Shown here piece by piece: positions 34,826-46,569 of a stretch of DNA of 47,125 bases (position 1 is the stretch's first letter; each line of letters starts with the position of its first letter). The DNA is from an uncultured Mycoplasmataceae bacterium (GTDB lineage: Bacteria > Bacillota_I > Bacilli_A > Mycoplasmatales > Mycoplasmoidaceae), in the NCBI GenBank assembly GCA_949288005.1, contig CASEIK010000073.1:1-47125 (forward strand), given 5' to 3'. A program made the translations under genes and the position numbers. Below the pieces are notes generated by a model that saw only the letters and a list, made by a program, of their open reading frames with translations, was not told where the DNA came from and searched no databases.

Positions 34826-35281
34826 TTAAATTCAAAAAGTTCAATTAGAACTAATACCTATCATAACAATAACAATTAAAGCAATTAATAAAAGACCACA
34901 AACAATTGTTAGTGTATAAAACAATTTTCCAACTTCTTCACTAGCCTTAGTTTCACTATTTACACTACTAGCCTCATTTGATTTTGTAGATGAATCCTCA
35001 TTTTTATCTGCCAAAGGAGAAACATATGTTCATGTTATTTCTTCTTCTTTCTTGTTAGAGGTTTTTGTATTACTAGCTTTCTTTGCATTAGAAGAAGTTG
35101 AGTTTTTCTTAGAAACATTAGATTTGTTATTAGTTGTCTTTGTTTTTACAACAGTTACTTGATTGTTTGGTTCAAAAACAAAAGAACTTTTTCTATCTTC
35201 TGCATCTTTTATCTTTTGTTCTTCTAATTTAATTTGTTTCAATATTTCTTGTTTAGTCATTGTTTTTTTATTAGTTGCCAT
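34826..35281 (-). CDS. Small Ser/Lys-rich tail-anchored protein
   Basis: 151 residues. A short N-terminal coiled coil (TKQEILKQIKLEEQKIKD) is followed by a Ser/Asn/Lys/Thr-rich disordered stretch and a C-terminal transmembrane helix (LTIVCGLLLIALIVIVMIGI), ending SSNWTFWI. The end is like that of its neighbour (GxSSxW), so the two may be related or be inserted in the same way. AGGAGA precedes the ATG at 35281. TGA is Trp at 35030 and twice near the end. No family recognised. Confidence 0.78.
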
Positions 35282-35382
35282 AAACTATTCTCCTAAATTG
35301 TTGATTACTATTTAATTATAATATGAATGGTTATTTTTTAAAAATGTTTTAGACCATTTTATTAATATAAAAAATTTTTAGT

Positions 35383-38241
35383 TTAAACCCTCCTAACCAT
35401 TCTTGAATATATGAAATCCTTTGTTGAATAAACATATTGAACAATTATTAAATGTGATAATGAACATACAAAAGATAATCACACTAATGTGTGTTGATAT
35501 TGTCCAAAATTAATACCTTTATATATACCTGAAGATAAATTTGTTCCATTATGTATATCTAGAAAAACTTCATTTACACCTGGTACATAAAAGATAAATG
35601 ATAGTAGAATTAATCCTAATAATAGTGAACCATCAAGATAAGGATTTGTAAGAATTTCCTTCTTAAACAAGATGAAGTGATTTGATCTACAATTAAACCC
35701 ATGAATGAACCTTGAAAATGCCAATGTCATAAAAGCACAAGAAGATGCAATTTCAAATCTTACATTATTGATGTATTCCGTTTGATTTGTCACAATAGTA
35801 GAATCAATTGCAATATTGGACGTATAGAAAGCCACAAAGAAAGAACACAATACAACAATTGTCATTATCAATGATTCTCAAAATATATTAACTACAAATT
35901 TCTTATTAATAAAAAATTCATTAGCAAGTCTTGGTTTTTCAAAAATGACATTATTTTTATATTTTTCTAAACCTAATGAAATTGCTGGTCATGTGTCAGT
36001 TAAAATATTTAAAAACAATAATTGAATAGCACTGAAAGGTGCAACTGTTATTTTGATAGCAAATGAAAAAATTGTTAGCACTAAAGCAATTAAGATAGTA
36101 GCCAAATTTCCAGTAAGTAGAAACTTAATTGAACTTTTTATGTTATTATATATGCTTCTACCAAATTTAACTGCAGAAACTATTGTAGCAAAATTATCGT
36201 CTGTTAAAATAATGGATGCTGCATCTTTTGATACCTCTGTACCTGTAATACCCATTGCAACACCAATATCTGCTTGTTTTAATGCAGGAGCATCATTAAC
36301 ACCATCACCAGTCATAGATACTATCATATTATTTGCTTGTCATGCACGTACAATTTTTATTTTGTCTTGAGGTGAAACTCTTGCATAAACAGAATATTTT
36401 GCTATATTCTTTGTTAGCTCATTTTGAGAAATATTTGACAACTCTACTCCACTCATAGATCAATCATTATTGGAATATATACCTATTTCTTTAGATATTG
36501 CAACAGCAGTTGATTGATGATCACCAGTAATCATAACAACTTTAACACCAGCAACCTTACATTCCTTTATAGCCTCAATAACTTCTGGACGAGGTGGATC
36601 TATCATTGTAATCAAACCTACAAAAACAAAATTGCTTTCATCCTTAAATGTAAGAGTGTTATGGTTAACATCTTTCATAGCAAAACACAAAACCCGTTTT
36701 CCTTGGTTAGAAAATAAATTATTTGCTTCATTTATTTTTTTAATATCATTAACATTAATTTTTCTAATTTTTCCATTATCTAGAATAGACACACATTTAT
36801 CCAAAATTTTATCAAAAGCACCTTTGGTTAACATTTTCTTATTTTTGTTATTAATCTTAACAAGGGTTGACATCATCATTCTTTCACTATCAAATGACAA
36901 TTCTGAAATCCTAGGATTTTCTTTGCCAAGTTTATTAGAATCTAATTTTAGCTTTTGTAAATATTCAACTAAACAAACTTCTGTAGGATCTCCAATTACA
37001 TTATCTCCATGAACTTTAGCATCAGATGATAACACACTATACTTAATTAAATTTAATTGATCATTATTCTTTAAATCAATTTCATCTTCATTGTAAACCT
37101 TTCCATTAATATAAAAACCTTTTACAGTCATTTTATTTTGAGTAATGGTACCTGTTTTGTCAGAACAAATAACTGATACAGAACCTAAGCCTTCAACTGA
37201 TTTTAGATTCTTGACTATTGCATTCTTCTTAGCCATTTTTTTGGTTGATATTGATAATACAATTGTTACTATTGAACTTAATGCTTCAGGGATAACTGCA
37301 ACAGCAAGTGCAATTGAAAAATTTAATGTTGAAGAGAAAACACCTAAAATTGAAGCAGTGGACTTGTCAGTAAATGCTATTTTTGAAATATTAAAAGCAA
37401 ATAAAATAAAACAAATAACCAATACACTTCACATTAAAAACTTTGCTAGTTTATCTAAATTAACCTGCAAAGGAGTTTTTGTTTCTTTGGTATTCTGTAA
37501 TAAAGTATTAATTTTTCCTATCTCAGTATTTTGACCAACACTAGTTACAATAGCCTTTGCTCGACCATATGTCACTAATGAGCCTGAGTGAACACAATTC
37601 AAACGATCAGCAAGTAATACATTTTTTTTGTCAATAATGTTATTATGTTTTAGTATGTTTTCTGACTCACCTGTTAATGAAGATTCATTTACCTTCAAAG
37701 AGGCACATTCAAAAATTCTTGCATCTGCAGGAACTAAATCACCAGCTTCTAAAATTATTATATCTCCAACAACAACATCAGATGAGTCAATAACACATGA
37801 TACACCATTTCTAATCACTTTTGCTTTTGGTGAAGAGAGTGTTTTTAAACTATCAAGTGATTTTTGAGATTTCATTGTTTGTATAGTTCCCAATATTGCA
37901 TTGATTAAGGTAACTCCAACAATCAATATAAAATTTTCTCAACCTTCTATTTTAGTTAGCTCCTTACCTCAAGAAATACCATCCACTGGGAATATAGAAA
38001 CAATTAGAGAAATAATTGAAGATATTAATAGAACTATCATTAATACATCTTTGTATTGCTTTAAAAAAATTACTCATCATTTTGTTTTTTTATTAGTTAA
38101 AAGTTTATTTTCTCCATATACCTTTCTATTAGTATCAACTTGATTATCACTTAAACCTTTCTCGATACTAGTAGAAAACTTATTTTCTAGATACTCTTCA
38201 TTACAAGAATAAAATTCCTTCTCATTAATCATATTACTCAT
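35383..38241 (-). CDS. P-type cation-transporting ATPase (Ca2+-type)
   Basis: 952 residues. Membrane pump driven by ATP. N-terminal actuator motif LTGES, phosphorylation motif CSDKTGTIT, hinge [21 protein letters not shown], and about ten membrane helices are present. The helix-4 ion site reads AVIPEAL, close to the VIPEGL of P2-type calcium ATPases but with Ala for Gly. It resembles MG071 of M. genitalium, near secA there. Many TGA-Trp. The start ATG overlaps the stop of the small Zn-ribbon gene (TAATG), so the two are translationally coupled. Calcium is the likely ion; another divalent cation cannot be ruled out. Confidence 0.9.
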
Positions 38242-38693
38242 TATGACAAAATTACCTCAAAATTAGCATATATATTTTTTGTAGGTTTTTCTCTTACTTT
38301 AACATTATATTTTTGTCAATTGATTGATTCATAAATTTTCATTCATTTTCTCTGTACACTTTCAGGATTAGATTGAACATATTTTATAGTTTCTTCCAAA
38401 GTAAAATCACCAATCATACAAGTTAAAATCTTATATCATTTGTCATTTGAATATTTAATCTTTTGAAATAAAGAATTGGTTCTAGGTGAAAACGAATAAC
38501 CACATTCATTACATTTATAAATGCTATTTGTATTGTCAACACATTCTATATTGTTTGAATTACAATTTGAACAAACACTTGCTACAAAAGCATCACTATA
38601 AATATCTTGAAAAATCCTTTCAACTATAGATTGAATATTTAATATTTCCTTTGATGATTCCTGAATTTTCTTTATAGAACTAGACATATGCAT
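38241..38693 (-). CDS. Small Zn-ribbon protein resembling the IS1595 transposase N-terminus
   Basis: 150 residues. A zinc ribbon with Cys41, Cys44, Cys61 and Cys64 (CSNC...YKCNECGYSFSPRT) is followed by SLFQKIKYSNDKWYKIL and a helix-turn-helix-like segment (TLEETIKYVQSNPESVQRKW). The order ribbon, F-S-x-R-T, then K-W matches the N-terminal DNA-binding region of IS1595/ISXO2 transposases, but the DDE catalytic domain is absent. The protein ends with TAA overlapping the ATPase ATG, so it is made together with the pump. It may be a domesticated DNA-binding domain acting as a regulator (inference). TATAAT boxes lie directly before the ATG. Confidence 0.75.
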
Positions 38694-38704
38694 ATTATAT
38701 TATA
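38694..38704 (-). promoter_or_regulatory. Tandem TATAAT boxes before the Zn-ribbon/ATPase operon
   Basis: Two overlapping TATAAT sequences on the minus strand (38694-38699 and 38699-38704), immediately upstream of ATG 38693. The upstream box would give an mRNA beginning at or near the start codon. Confidence 0.45.
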
Positions 38705-38747
38705 TGTTAAAATCATCAGTCAAAAAAATAAAACTATTAATTACAAT

Positions 38748-41700
38748 CTAAGAAGATTTATCTAAATAATTAGCTAAATCATAAACTGAAGAGAAAACCA
38801 TTCCTTTATATTCGAAATAAGAATATGTAGTTTGAGAAACAAATTCATGTTTTATGTTATACTCAAGCATCAAATAATTTAATAAATTATCATACATAGA
38901 ATTTCCACTTCTACCTAAATCATTTACATCAACAAAATATTTAGCACCATTTTTTGACTTATATAACAAGACATCAATTGGTCTCATTACACTAGTCGAC
39001 TTAACTAAATTTGAAAAAGTATCATAGTGATAATTAATATTTCTATTTTGGTATATTTGTAATGATCTTAAGTTATTTTCATACAATTGATACATTTTTT
39101 CATACGAATCTTTTCTTGCCTTATTGATTGCAATTGAATAATTAGAAATTTCAAACTCATTATTTTCCATAGCATTTGCTGAATTATTAATCATATATCA
39201 TTCATGAGTATTAAAATCTACATTAGTTAATCGTTTTTGTTCCTCAGTTATAACTGTATTGGATTGAGCATCATAACTATCACCAGGCATAATTGTCATT
39301 ATTCTCTTTTTATCTAATAGAGACTCATTATCAACAATTGGTTTTGCAGAAACAAGAGTTGGTCTAATTTTAAAAATAATATTATTAGTAGCTTCCTCAA
39401 TAGCAGTATCTGAATTAATAGAAGATCATTCACCACCAAAACCATCATTATAGGTTTTATAATTATTAGTAACGTATTTAGACTCTTTATTGTTTTCAAT
39501 GTCATTTATAACATATCGAGACAACAATTCTCTGCTTTTAAATAGTCCTAATTTTTCATCAATTTCATTATTACTATTGATAACCTCGTCAGGTAAATTA
39601 CTAAAACCATATAATGTATTTATTGAACTTTCATCAAATAATAAGTCAGTGATATATTGATTTAATATCTCTTTTTTAGATTCTTCGCTAGTGTCATAAA
39701 GTTTACCATTATAATAATATGAATCTCTAACATATGAATTGTTAATTCTTATTGGTGTATTTAGTATCATCTCACTTGCAGTTCTTACATCAATTGGTTG
39801 ACTACCATCAGTAGTTGGTAATATATTGAATGGATTTTTTATTAATCCACCACTTCATTGTCATTCATAGTTATCGGCTTTAAATTCATAAGCACATGGT
39901 CTTGGTATTTCTGCATTAATAATCTGTATAACCATTTGTGCAGCAATTGCAATAATACCAGCAGTATCAATGTAACTAAGTATAAATGAAAATTTTTCAA
40001 ACGTTTTTCACACTTTTGAAAACTTACCTTTTTTAATTTTATTATTTAATTCATCTGGATTATCTGGAGAGTTAGGAACATCAATAGGTGGTATATTGCC
40101 AGTGCCCCCTAAATTTTCAATAGAACCAGTAGAATTAGTAATTCTTGATAATGAAGAAGAATATCTATTAAGATTTTCAACATGATTAAAATTTTGATTT
40201 GGATTTGAATCAATTACACTAGAAAGATTGTTTCTTGTATTATATTCTCCTTCTTCTACTTTGTCTAAAACAAATTTATTAAGATTTTCTCTTGATTCAT
40301 TGAGAGTATTATCAGAAGCTTCTGACAAATCTTGTGAATTAATATTATGAAGAGTTTCAGGAGATAATGAGATTATAGATGTATTAACAACTTCATTAAT
40401 AGAAGCCCTATTAATATTGCCAAAAGCAATTGAATCTGGTTCAACCACTTTTCCTACATTCAACGTAGAAATATTTTGTGTAATTTGTTCTCCGATAGCA
40501 TATCCATTAGATTTTTTTAAACTATTGTTTGCTGAAGCATTATCACTTGATAGACTATCATCATTACCATCAACACTTCCAGATGTATTATCATTATCAT
40601 CGTCATCTGTATTAGGTTCAGAATCACCATCACCACTACTAGAACCAGATTCTGAATCATCACCTAAATTATCATTAGTTGTTGTTTTTGCTCCAAATGA
40701 AGTAACATGTCCTGAATTATCATTTAATATATTTTCAACACTTGCAACATATGAATCTCTAATGTCTTTTTCTACAGAACTTATTGGATTACTAATATGT
40801 GAATCAGAATCACTATTGTCAAGTTCTATCATAGTTTCATCTATTTTAGAATCTAATTCTTCTAACATTACATTTCCATTAGAACTTTCAATTTCTTTAT
40901 CTATATTAGAAATTTTTTCTTCAATATTTGAATCTCCAATTCTTTTCTCTACAGCTTCTTCAATTGAAGATGTCATCAATTTATTAAACTTTTTAGCAAG
41001 TTCTGCATCAGTATCTTCAAAATTTTTCGATATTCCATGTTTAGAAGCATATTTTAATGCTTCGTCATAAAAAAGAGAAGTTATTTCTTTACGGTTTTTA
41101 AATATCTTTCATGATTTTCCGCTTTTGTAAAAGCAATCATTGAAAACTTCATAAAAATCATCTCCATAGCATTGTTTTATTCAATCACCATATTTTTCAA
41201 CCAAAGATACAGATGCTTTATGATTATAAGAATCTTCTGAAAGAAAAATTGATGAAAAAGATACAAAATGTTCACGAAATAATACAATATTAGAATCTGC
41301 AAAATCAGTTAGAATTGTTTTCGGTTTTTTCTTTGATGTTTCCTTGTGTTTCTCTCACTTTTTAGACACATCATCATCTTTTGTTTTACTTAAACATTCC
41401 AAATCTTTATCAGTAACAACTCTATCAAAATTTGGATTGTCCTCATCAACAAAACTAAATGTTACTCCTTTTTTCTTACTCCCAGAAATTGAATTGCTTT
41501 TGATTATACTATGTACTTCTTTGTTCTTAATGGTAGAACTATTAACACCTTCAAATTTATAATTCTTACTTGCTTCATAATCATAAACTTTTCTTTCTAT
41601 TTCTAATTCATCTATAGAATCAGAAAGTTCATTTCTTCTAGTATTACATAAATCTCTAAAACTTTCCTTATTATAATAATCTTCTGTATCTGGTCGAAAA

Positions 41701-44700
41701 TCTCGATATTCTATAGTATCATTTTTAACAGCTTCCATAATATCCATTTTTGAATCATTTTGAATTACTGAAATTTTAAATTCACTAGATATATCAAAAC
41801 GTTCCTTAAGATCTTTTCTAATTCCATAATACATTTCCATCATTCAATCATTTGAATCATAAATTTCTGAATTTTCCATGAATTTATATCAATATCAACT
41901 CCTATCCTCATAGGTTTTAACTCCTATAAAATCAGGACCAAAATCCCTTTTTATATCATGCTCTATACTATATAATACTGATCCATTATGAAATGAATCA
42001 TCACAAAGAGTATGTTTTTCCGTTAAGTACTTATATGCTAGTTGAACAAATTGTAAACCTTTCTCATTTTGTGTCTTAGGAAACAATAGTGAGTTAGAAA
42101 TATGTTGTTTGCCAGTAATAGGATCTACATATGAATTCAACTCACTTATGAAGGTAGCATACCCCCAATCTTTATCATACATAGGAATTAACAAATTGTA
42201 GGTTTGATCAGTTGGCAACCATTCAAATAACCCATCATTTGTTCTATATCAAAAAGTTAATTTAGAATCAAGTCAATCAAATCAAGCACCAAATCTACTA
42301 ATATCATCATTAGTAATAATTCTTCCATCATTAGTAGTAAATTTAAAATTATTTAATTCCTTGAAATTATTATATTCAACAAGAAAACCATCATGTTCAT
42401 CATAAAATTTATCTCCACTTTCTAGTACTTTATCCTCATTGACATAATCTTTATATGATAATATCTCATCATCAGAATTTGAAGAAATTTCTGAATCATT
42501 TGAATCTTCATTTTCATCATTCTCAGTCATTTCTTGTTCTTCATCTTCTAAATCAGTCTCTGTCATTTCTGAATATTTAGAAACTTGGTCATTAGCATGA
42601 CTACTATTAAAAGTTTTTGTAATTTTTGTTTGTTTCTTGCTATCTATTTCTTTAGAAATATCTACATTTTCAATCAAAGGATATGACAAATCAGGAGTAG
42701 AAAATTTACCTATTTTTTTTGGATTAATATTATTTTCATTGAAGGTACCACTTATATTTTCATAATCAGAAATGTCAGGAACATTTATATATCCTCATTT
42801 TTTAATATATTGGTTAGTCTCTTTAAAGGTGAAACTATTAATATTATCGTCAAATTTTACATATGGATTAAAATACAAATAAACATCTTTAAATTCATAT
42901 GGTTTAATATTTAATTCATCACATTTGTCAACATCAATATATTTATCTAATGAATAGTCCAAAATATTAACTTGATCTTCCAAAATCAATTTTACTGGTA
43001 TCACATAATGATAGATATCTATATTAATATCAACTATTTCGTTATTAACTACATTGATTTCAGGTATAACATATGCTTCTTTTGTTTTATCAACTTTAGG
43101 TAAATAACTAGTAGAATAACTAGTTATTGCACTTTTTTGTTCAAAAGGTGTTTTTTGAATATCCAATTCTAAATCATATACTATACTATTTGAATCAATA
43201 TCATAATCTGTAACGCTTGTTCCAGAAAAAGCAATAATTTGACCTTCTTTTAGCGGAACACCTATGCTTGATAACTTATCTCTTAAATAATCAATGTTAT
43301 TATTTATGATTGAACAATATTGTGAAATATTTCTAATAACCATATCAGTACATTCATCATCTAATTTAAAATTACCCTCTTTCTGAAAAGGATAGATGTT
43401 GACTAAACTAGCAATTTTTTGTTGAATAGCTTGAAAACCCCTATATAAGTGGGATAACTGCAAAATAAGTTTTGCATTAGTTTTTTTAATTTCAACTATC
43501 AAATCAGTAGCCTTAGATTTATATTCATTACTAACTATAATAAAATCGTCTTCTTTATCCATCACAAATAATGTATCTTTTTGTGCCAAATCACCAAACA
43601 TTCTCATAATAGTAATAGCTAAAAATTCATCAAATGTTTGGTAAATACCATCATTCACAGAATTAAAATTAATACCTTTTAAATCTCCAAAATTATAATC
43701 ATTCATTCTTTGATAAACATTATTTAAGTAATTAGCTCTAGCATCTGATAAAGAATCATCTTCTTCATCTACCGTAAGATCTGGAGCATAATCTATCATA
43801 TAATTGGCAATATTAGCATTTTCCTCACTCTGTATCTCTTCATAAAAAGATGATATTGCATTATTCCAAGCAATTAATGAATCAGGTTTCAATGGATCAA
43901 TAGTTGATAAGATGTCTCAAGGAGTTCACACTTCATTATATTTTTCTTTAATGTAAAAAGCATATTTTTTAAACATGTTATCATTTGGTACATACTCTCA
44001 TGTATCCAATGAATTTAATAATTCTTGAGCATGTAGTTCAATATTATCTAAAATATTATCCCTGGCTTTAGTATCTTTTTGAAAATTTACAATCATACTA
44101 AATGCTGCATATGCCTCATTTGAAACACTAGCTAGATCAAGTACTTCTTGGTTACTAAGTATGTCATAAGAAACATTAACAGTGTGGTAAAAAGATTTTT
44201 TTACATTATTTAATATTTCACCTACAGGAACATAATCTGGAATATCTCTATAATATAACTTTATTGAATTAGTAATCGATTGATTAATAGTATTTTCATG
44301 AATACCAATAGATGATTTTATATTCCTAGAAGTTTTAATATACTCTGACATTGACACAATTAAAGAAGAATAAACTGAATTCAAGTGTACAAAATATTTG
44401 TTTATATCAAATTCAATTACTTTTGAATCAATACCGAATAATTTATCTAAATCTAATATACCAAAAGCTTTATATTGATTAAGTGGTTTTAAACTATCTG
44501 CACCTAATGTAAATAAAATTATATATTCATATATTTCTGTAACTTTACGGAAATAAAGTCTTGTTAAATCAATAAGTTCAGTAGGAGCACCGGCACTAAT
44601 TAATTTATCCATCATATATGCAAACAACATTGGTATTTTTAATAAATGATTAAAATTCTTCATGGAAGCATAATTATTAGCAACCTTCAATGCATTCTCA

Positions 44701-46031
44701 TAAATATAATAATAACTTCTAAAATTTGTATAAAAATAATCATTATAATTCTTAGAAAGTGTACCTAAAGAAGAAACTTCTAATGTTGTAGAGGGATTTT
44801 TATCATATTCAACAATTTCTTTGGTTTCAACTTCTTCTTTTTCAAAATTGTATGCTAAATATTTGTTATTAACTAGTGATGGAACAGTAAATGTTTTTAA
44901 ATTCAACAATTTAGCTCTATTTTTACCATTAGTATCACCTTTTGCTTGAAATAAATAGGTAGAAGAATAATTAACTCTTCCATTTTGATCTGTTGTTTGA
45001 GATCCCTTATCAATAAATAAATCAAAAAAACCATTAATTATTACATTAAAGTTACCTTCCTGTTCATTAGTATATGCAGGAGCGTAATGATTAAGCAATC
45101 TAGTTCACTTTGTTGCAGAATTCATTCCAGTTCCAATATCTATATAACCAGTATAAAAATCAGAGCCACTTAATGCATATTTATCACCCTGATTCAAACC
45201 GATGATATAATTCATTTTTCCTTCATTTGCTTTAACTTTTATATATGGAATATCTTCAAAGGTTATCGATTCTTGCAAAAGATCTTTATTGTTAGCTGAT
45301 ACATATTTATATCCATTATTTGTTTTAACTTTAATAATTCGTTGACAATTCTCTTCTATAAAAGCTGATGCTTGAGACTTTCAATCACTCTTTGAATTAA
45401 GACTAATAACATTCGAATACTCACCATTAGGAGCTTTAATTCTTAAAGAAGAAACATTTTTGTTACTCTGATCAACAAAATAATGATTGATTAAATAATT
45501 TCTTAAATCTAACTTATTAGAAAAGAAAATGTTATTAAAATAAAAAACTTCAGCACCAGAATCAATGTATGAATCTAGAGCATCTTCAGCACTCAAATAT
45601 GCAGAATTATTATTACCTTTATAAATGTTAACAAGGCTTCCAGGTTCAATTTGAGTATCGTTAAATCATTTTGGTGATAATTCACCCATTGAGGGATTTA
45701 ACAAATTTTTTTCAATGTCTGCTGAAGTTGAATAAATTGTTTTAATTTCACTATTTTTAATAGCTTCATCTACTAATTGGTTAACTTGGCCTTGGCCTAA
45801 ATAAACTTTTTTACCATTTTCTTCCAAGAAATAATTATCCTGAATGTTATTAATGTTTTTAACACCATATTTAACTTGTAAATATTTATATGCAGCCTGC
45901 ATATTTTGAAATTTTTTTCCATCAATAGAAATTCCATAATTATTATTTTTAAGTTCACATACAGAGAAAATTGGTAAGGCCATTAGACTTAAACCAATCA
46001 TTGACACAATAATAGATTTTCACTTTTTCAT
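38748..46031 (-). CDS. Giant exported surface protein, 2,427 residues
   Basis: One frame of 2,427 residues, kept open by numerous TGA-Trp codons; the segments between shorter open stretches were checked and hold no TAA or TAG. The N-terminus MKKWKSIIVSMIGLSLMALP is a signal sequence; Cys25 follows F-S-V, so it could be a lipoprotein although Val at -1 is atypical. Acidic low-complexity stretches occur at about residues 1150-1195 (Glu/Asp/Asn) and 1777-1830 (Asp/Ser/Gly). A second hydrophobic stretch is at about 2012-2037. A short motif of about 18 residues recurs near residues 34-51, 163-180 and 2405-2423. No enzymatic domain was recognised. Surface exposure, adhesion or immune interaction are guesses. 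It is last on the minus strand; trxA diverges from it. Confidence 0.9.
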
Positions 46032-46092
46032 AATATAACCCTCTTACTTAAATCTTTAACTTATAATTAGAGTTAATCTCTAAAATATAATA

Positions 46093-46111
46093 TATAATAT
46101 TAAATATTATA
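46093..46111. promoter_or_regulatory. 19-base palindrome in the divergent promoter region
   Basis: TATAATATT-A-AATATTATA, a perfect 9-base inverted repeat around one base, between the giant surface gene and trxA. It carries TATAAT on both strands, so it could be a pair of -10 boxes or an operator. In such AT-rich DNA chance palindromes are common. Confidence 0.3.
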
Positions 46112-46175
46112 TAATAAAAATTAATTTTTGTGTATCTTTTTAATTTTAAAAAATAATTTATGGTAGCTAATATTA

Positions 46176-46181
46176 TATAAT
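46176..46181 (+). promoter_or_regulatory. Candidate -10 box for trxA
   Basis: TATAAT, 20 bases before ATG 46201; the strong ribosome site AAGGAGG at 46188-46194 lies between them with a six-base spacer to the ATG. Confidence 0.55.
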
Positions 46182-46200
46182 TTATGTAAGGAGGATGTAT

Positions 46201-46512
46201 ATGAATACAATAAAAAATATTGAAGAATTTACTAAACTATGTGAAGAAAATGATTATATAATTGCTGATTTTTATGCTGATTGATGTGGACCATGCAAAA
46301 TGTTGGGACCTGTTTTTGAAGAAGTTGCTAATAGCATTGATTATGCGAAACTAGTGAAAATCAATGTTGATGAAAACCAAGAATTATCAACAAAATATCA
46401 AGTTTCTAGCATTCCAACAATTGTTTTCATCAAGAAAAATGCTATAGTTCACACAAATTTAGGTTTTATTTCTAAAGATAATTTAGTTCAGCTTATTGAA
46501 AAATATAAATAA
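46201..46512 (+). CDS. trxA: Thioredoxin
   Basis: 103 residues. Small cytoplasmic dithiol reductase; partner of thioredoxin reductase. The active site WCGPC (DWCGPCKMLGP) begins with a TGA-encoded Trp, and the cis-Pro segment SIPTIVF is intact. Length is typical. It has the best ribosome site in the window (AAGGAGG, six-base spacer) and its own promoter and terminator, so it is a monocistronic unit, probably well expressed. Confidence 0.96.
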
Positions 46513-46541
46513 TAACTTTAAAAACTTTATATCTCATTAAT

Positions 46542-46569
46542 AGTGAGTTTACAAGAACTCACTTTTTTA
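46542..46569 (+). terminator. Rho-independent terminator after trxA
   Basis: Perfect 8-base stem AGTGAGTT / AACTCACT (46542-46549 and 46556-46563) with a six-base loop, followed directly by a T-rich run (TTTTTAT). It is 29 bases past the trxA stop. This is the clearest terminator in the window. Confidence 0.85.

Noticed and set aside
36053-37867. Several plus-strand open frames across the P-type ATPase gene
   Set aside because: They are antisense to conserved ATPase motifs such as DKTGT and GDGVND and have no homology of their own.
40417-41070. A 217-residue open frame on the plus strand opposite the giant surface gene
   Set aside because: Its Ser/Leu-rich translation mirrors the Asp/Glu/Ser/Asn-rich coding sequence on the other strand; no ribosome site or family match.
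38748-46031. Apparent fragmentation of the region into about ten pseudogene pieces
   Set aside because: All breaks are TGA in one frame, and TGA is Trp in this organism, so it is one intact gene.
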